From NCBI GenBank assembly GCA_003971905.1, contig RSEE01000017.1, positions 434,001 to 498,000 on the forward strand: a stretch of DNA of 64,000 nt, in the 5' to 3' direction. Below the pieces are notes generated by a model, which saw only the letters and a program-made list of their open reading frames with translations, made no database searches and was not told the origin of the DNA. Positions 60,310 to 64,000 of the stretch are shown one piece after another (position 1 is the stretch's first letter; each line of letters begins with the position of its first letter). Source of the stretch: Moniliella sp. 'wahieum'. Its lineage: Eukaryota > Basidiomycota > Moniliellomycetes > Moniliellales > Moniliellaceae. The position numbers and the translations under genes are program-made.

Positions 60310-63300
60310 TATGAGGAACGTGTACATCGACGGCGTCTGCGTCGATGCCAGCCGCTGGGGGCCGGCATCCACCTGCCGCACCTTTGACTTTACGCCTGCC
60401 TTTGAGAACATTGTCCTCACCATCCTCCCGCACGCCGTTCTCATTGTCCTCCTTCTCGCCTTCCGCCTGCCCCGCATCCCACAAAACCAGCCTGCCCACT
60501 CGTTTCGCCCCCCGTGATGTTCTTGGCTACTCCCAGGCCGTTAGTGCCTGCGCGCTTGCGGTCCTGGCCACAGCCGCTCTTGCTTGCGCCTGTGCAGGGT
60601 TAGACTCGGTCCAACAGCTGGCACTTGGGGGGCGCAGTCTACTCCTCGCAGCTCAGGCCCTTGAGTTTATCGGTTCAATCGGCGTGTTTATGGCCGTGCT
60701 GGTGGAACGCAAGCGTACAAGCGGCGGCTCCTTTGTCTTGCCCTTATTCCTCCTTTCGACAATCCTGTTTGATGGTGCACGTTTGCGGACCTATTGCCAA
60801 CTTCCGGCCCATCCGGTGGCCATCCGCAGCACGGCCTATTTCGGTCTCTTTGCCGCCATGCTGGGCGTCCGCACCTTGCTCTTTTTCCTTCTCAGCACCA
60901 ACTTGGCCAGTGTTGAGCAGGATGCGTCGTTTGTCAACCGTCTTGGCTTTTTCTGGCTCATGCCCCTCATTTTTGGTGGGATGCGCCGCACGTTAACGAT
61001 CGAGCAGCTCCCATCGCTAGGTGCGCGGTACGGAACACGCCGCTTAGGGGAGCGCTTCCGCGCGGCTTACCCCTATAGCAGTATGGCTCAGGGTCGCATT
61101 CCTAAAACCGGGCTTTTCGGCGGGCTGATCCGTGCCTTTTCCTTCAACTTGGTCACGCCAATCATCCCCAAGATTGTTTCGACTGCAGTGACGCTATCCC
61201 AGCCGTATTTGATCCAGGATACTATTGTCTACATTGGAAGTTACGCTGGCATTCCAGACTATCCGCCTCAGCCAGCTAGCAAAGGGTGGTCCCTCGCTGG
61301 CGCCTATGCGCTGGTGTATACCGTCCAGGCCCTGGCCTCGTCGCAGTATATGTTGCTACTAAGCAGAACCAAGTGGTGATCAGTGGGGCCCTACTGGAGT
61401 CCTTGTATGACAAAGCGGTACGGATTGAGCTCAGCACCGCCACCGAACTCGGCTCGGCCAAGGCAATGAACATCATGTCTCAAGATGTGCGGAGAATCAT
61501 GAAGCTCATTGACCCGGTTCATGAAATTTGGTCGGCGATTGCAACTGTCGCCGTGGCGATCTACATTACATGGGATGCGCTACACACAGTGTTTGTGGTG
61601 GTGCTCTTTATGGCCTTCTTGATCCTGGTCTTGGGACCGGCATGTGCGATTCCCATGGGACCTTCGCAGGCCGCCTGGTCTGGTGCGACGGATCGTCGTG
61701 TTCGTCTAACAACATCTGTCTTTGGTTCGATAAAGGCGATCAAGATGTCAGCCTTAGAGCCGTTCTTTGTTCGCAAGATCCTTGCGTTGCGCAGGACAGA
61801 ATTGAACAACTTCCGCAAGTTTAGCACACAACTTACTGCCGTACGTTGCCTTTTCCCCTTTCTCATTTTGTAAGTAAGGCTGGCAAGAGATGATACTGAC
61901 ACCCTGCCATTACAGGTCGTTTGCTCCACTCACATTCTCGGCGGTTCTGTCCCCGTGTTTACATTTATCGCACTGGCGGCTGTGTCGCACAAATATCCCG
62001 ACTCGGTGCGCTACTCGTTTACTGCGCCCCGCGTGTTCACCGCCCTGAACGCTATCAACATTATGGTCCAACCACTTGCTGAGATCGGGCAACAGATCGG
62101 GTCACTAGTGGAGGCCTTGGCTAGCATCAAGCGGCTGGAGGAGTACCTCTTGTCGGATGAAAAGGTTGATGACGGCAATGATCTCCCATCCTCGAGTCTG
62201 GACAAGGATGGCAAGTTGGAGATTGAAAGGAATGACTCGAGCTTGTGGGACCAATCGGGATCAGAAGCCATCCCCTTGGAGGAACTACCCAAAACCCCTA
62301 ATATGGCTCCGAGTCTGACCTTGCCAACAACAGACGTGAAGGCCTCCCTATCACCTCTGGCCTCGCTCCATGTGTCGGATTCCCCTAACGAGCCGCGCTT
62401 GGTGAACGCAAGCATTGGTTGGAAGGAAGAGACGGTCCTGTCTGATGTCTCCCTCGCCCTCGTCCCAGGGTTGACGATGGTCGTCGGTCGCCTCTCAGCT
62501 GGCAAGTCGACACTCCTCAACGCCTTCTTGGGCGAGACGCGCATCCTGAGTGGCCATACCGAGCATCTACCTCGGCCAATCTCAGGGACGGAGCTGGTGG
62601 GGTATGCACCACAAGACTACTGGACGCAAGAGACCATGACCATCCGTGCTAACATCGTATTCTACAACCCACTCGGGTACGATCCAGTGTGGTATGACCA
62701 AGTTGTCGAGGCATGTGCCCTCAAACCCGACCTGGCCAAGTTTGAACTTGGAGACCAGCGTTTGGCCAAGAGTCTGAGTGGAGGGCAGAAGCAACGCATC
62801 AACCTGGCCCGCGCGGTGTATGCCCGGCAAGCATTCATGTTTATCCTTGACGATCCGCTCAGTGCCGTCGATGCAAAGACTGAGGCGCACATTTGGACGC
62901 ATTTGTTTGGCCCGAGCGGACTGCTCCAGGGCCGTCGTGTACTCCTCGCCTCCAACGCTGTCTTCCGTCTCAAAGATGCTGACCGTGTCGTTCATATTCT
63001 GCCGGGAGGGAAGGCCCTGCTACGCACCCCCAAAGAAGCATCTGCTGCTCTCGCTCACGACCTGGCACAGCAAGACGCAGCGGACACAGACACTCCTGCC
63101 GCCTTGACCGCTGGCACCGCTCCCGGAATTGTCCTGACTGTGGCAGAGGGACGCCGCAAACAGCTGCTCGAGGACGACATGCAAATTGGTCTTGGAGGGG
63201 AAGCGCAAGGTAAGGTCCAGATGGATCGTCTTGATATTCTCGAGGACATTGAAATGGACCAAGAGATGGTGGATGAAGACGAAGACCAAAACAAGATGGA

Positions 63301-64000
63301 TGAGGTATTTGAGAACCGGGTCGGCTTCTCGTCTTATTGGTTCTGGGTCACGGCAGCTGGGCCTTGGCGAGTAGCCGTTATGGTGGTCCTTCTCATTTTC
63401 ACTGCCATGTCGAACCTTGCCTACCAAATCTACATCCAGCACTGGACGGATCGGCGGGACGCGCTTGCACCTGGCACATATGGACCTATGATGGGTGGTT
63501 ACTTGGCTCTGTGGGCAAGCCTTTTCATCTTGTCGGCGATGTGCATCCAGTTTACTTTTGTCCATACCACGATCCCGGCCGGCTGGACCATCCATGAGCG
63601 CATCCTCCGCGCCGTTCTGGCTGCGCCCATGTCTTTTTTTAACGCCCGCTCTTCGGGACAAGTGGTTGCTCGACACTCGGGTGATCTCTTTATGGTTGAC
63701 ATGGAGTGGATTATGGCCCTGTTTGGATTCCTTCTTCTTGCCATCAGCCTGTTGGGAAGCTGCATCCTCATGATTGTCACAGCACCCTATACGGCTATCA
63801 CCTTTGTTGCAGCAGTGGCGATCGCGACCTTGATTCGTTGGATGTATCTTCCGAATTCGCGGCAAATGCGGCGTTTGGAGATGGCTTCTCGCTCCCCTCT
63901 TTACACCCTCTTTGGCGACTGCACCTCGGGATTGGCGGTGATTCGAGCTTTTGGGGCGGTGGAACCATTGCGAGATGATGAACACCAAGTACGCTACCAA
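60310..64000 (+). CDS. ABCC-family full ABC transporter (MRP/YCF1 type; C-terminus off the right edge)
   Basis: A multidrug-resistance-protein type exporter, probably vacuolar or plasma membrane. The start at 60310 gives MRNVYIDGVCVDASRWGPAS, followed by an extra N-terminal membrane domain (TMD0), as in YCF1/MRP1. One frame break occurs near 60480 and one near 61350. TMD1 spans about 61130-62090 and is split by a 75-nt intron (61841-61915). Nucleotide-binding domain 1 has Walker A GRLSAGKST at about 62488, Q-loop GYAPQDYW, signature LSGGQKQR and Walker B FMFILDDPLSAVDAKT. In the H-loop position the sequence is LLASNAVF, with Asn for His, as in several fungal ABCC NBD1s. An acidic linker follows (about 63200-63310), then TMD2 from 63320 with SSYWFWVTAAGPWRVAVMVV and PMSFFNARSSGQVVARHSGD. 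The second nucleotide-binding domain is beyond the window. Confidence 0.93.

Noticed and set aside
59966-60517. Plus-strand frame with a long Pro-Ser repeat
   Set aside because: The repeat is the translation of the CCATCGCCATCT minisatellite; the real coding frame starts at 60310 with an ABCC-like N-terminus.

Overview
The window is a 64 kb piece of a fungal nuclear chromosome, most likely from a basidiomycete. This rests on several signs. Introns are short (about 70-95 nt) with GTRCGT/GTGAGT donors and CTAAC/CTGAC branch sites. There is a full fungal housekeeping set, including FKS1-type glucan synthase, SKN1/KRE6 and NOP53. The calcineurin catalytic subunit has a long basidiomycete-like N-terminus and C-terminal tail. 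The genus cannot be told from the sequence alone. Gene calls come from reading translations and recognising family motifs; no database search was possible.

Layout, left to right (strand in brackets): ADP/ATP carrier (-, cut by the left edge); mitochondrial HSP70 (-) divergent from NOP53 (+); ankyrin-PH-OSBP sterol carrier of the OSH1/OSBP class (-); small zinc-ribbon protein (-); calcineurin A (-); GPI2/PIG-C (-); tRNA-Ser; GH3 beta-glucosidase (+); SKN1/KRE6 glucan-synthesis protein (+); tRNA-Ala; a LINE-like 3' remnant (-); FKS1 beta-1,3-glucan synthase (-); an EMAPII/ARC1-type tRNA-binding protein (+); a small unknown protein (+); GSK3 kinase (-); tRNA-Met; glycerol kinase (-); a 3 kb gene-poor gap; a small secreted protein (+); hexokinase (-); a long RA-PH domain protein (+); tRNA-Gly; POT-family peptide transporter (-); a 5.4 kb repeat-rich, gene-poor stretch with tRNA-Lys; and an ABCC-type ABC transporter (+, cut by the right edge).

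Two themes stand out. First, the 12.9-31.3 kb interval holds calcineurin A, GPI2, a GH3 glucosidase, SKN1/KRE6 and FKS1, a dense neighbourhood of cell-wall and wall-signalling genes. Second, almost every long conserved gene is broken by several one-base shifts, many in short runs of G or C. Homology continues across the breaks, so they look like sequencing or assembly errors rather than gene decay. Coordinates for multi-exon genes are therefore outer limits with approximate internal structure.

All five tRNA genes carry an intron at the canonical 37/38 position. No CRISPR array, plasmid feature, rRNA or provirus was seen. I found no convincing new multi-gene system. The most open items are the LINE-like remnant and its possible 3' tail elsewhere, the RA-PH protein, the small secreted protein, and unassigned coding-like stretches at 57.4-58.8 kb.
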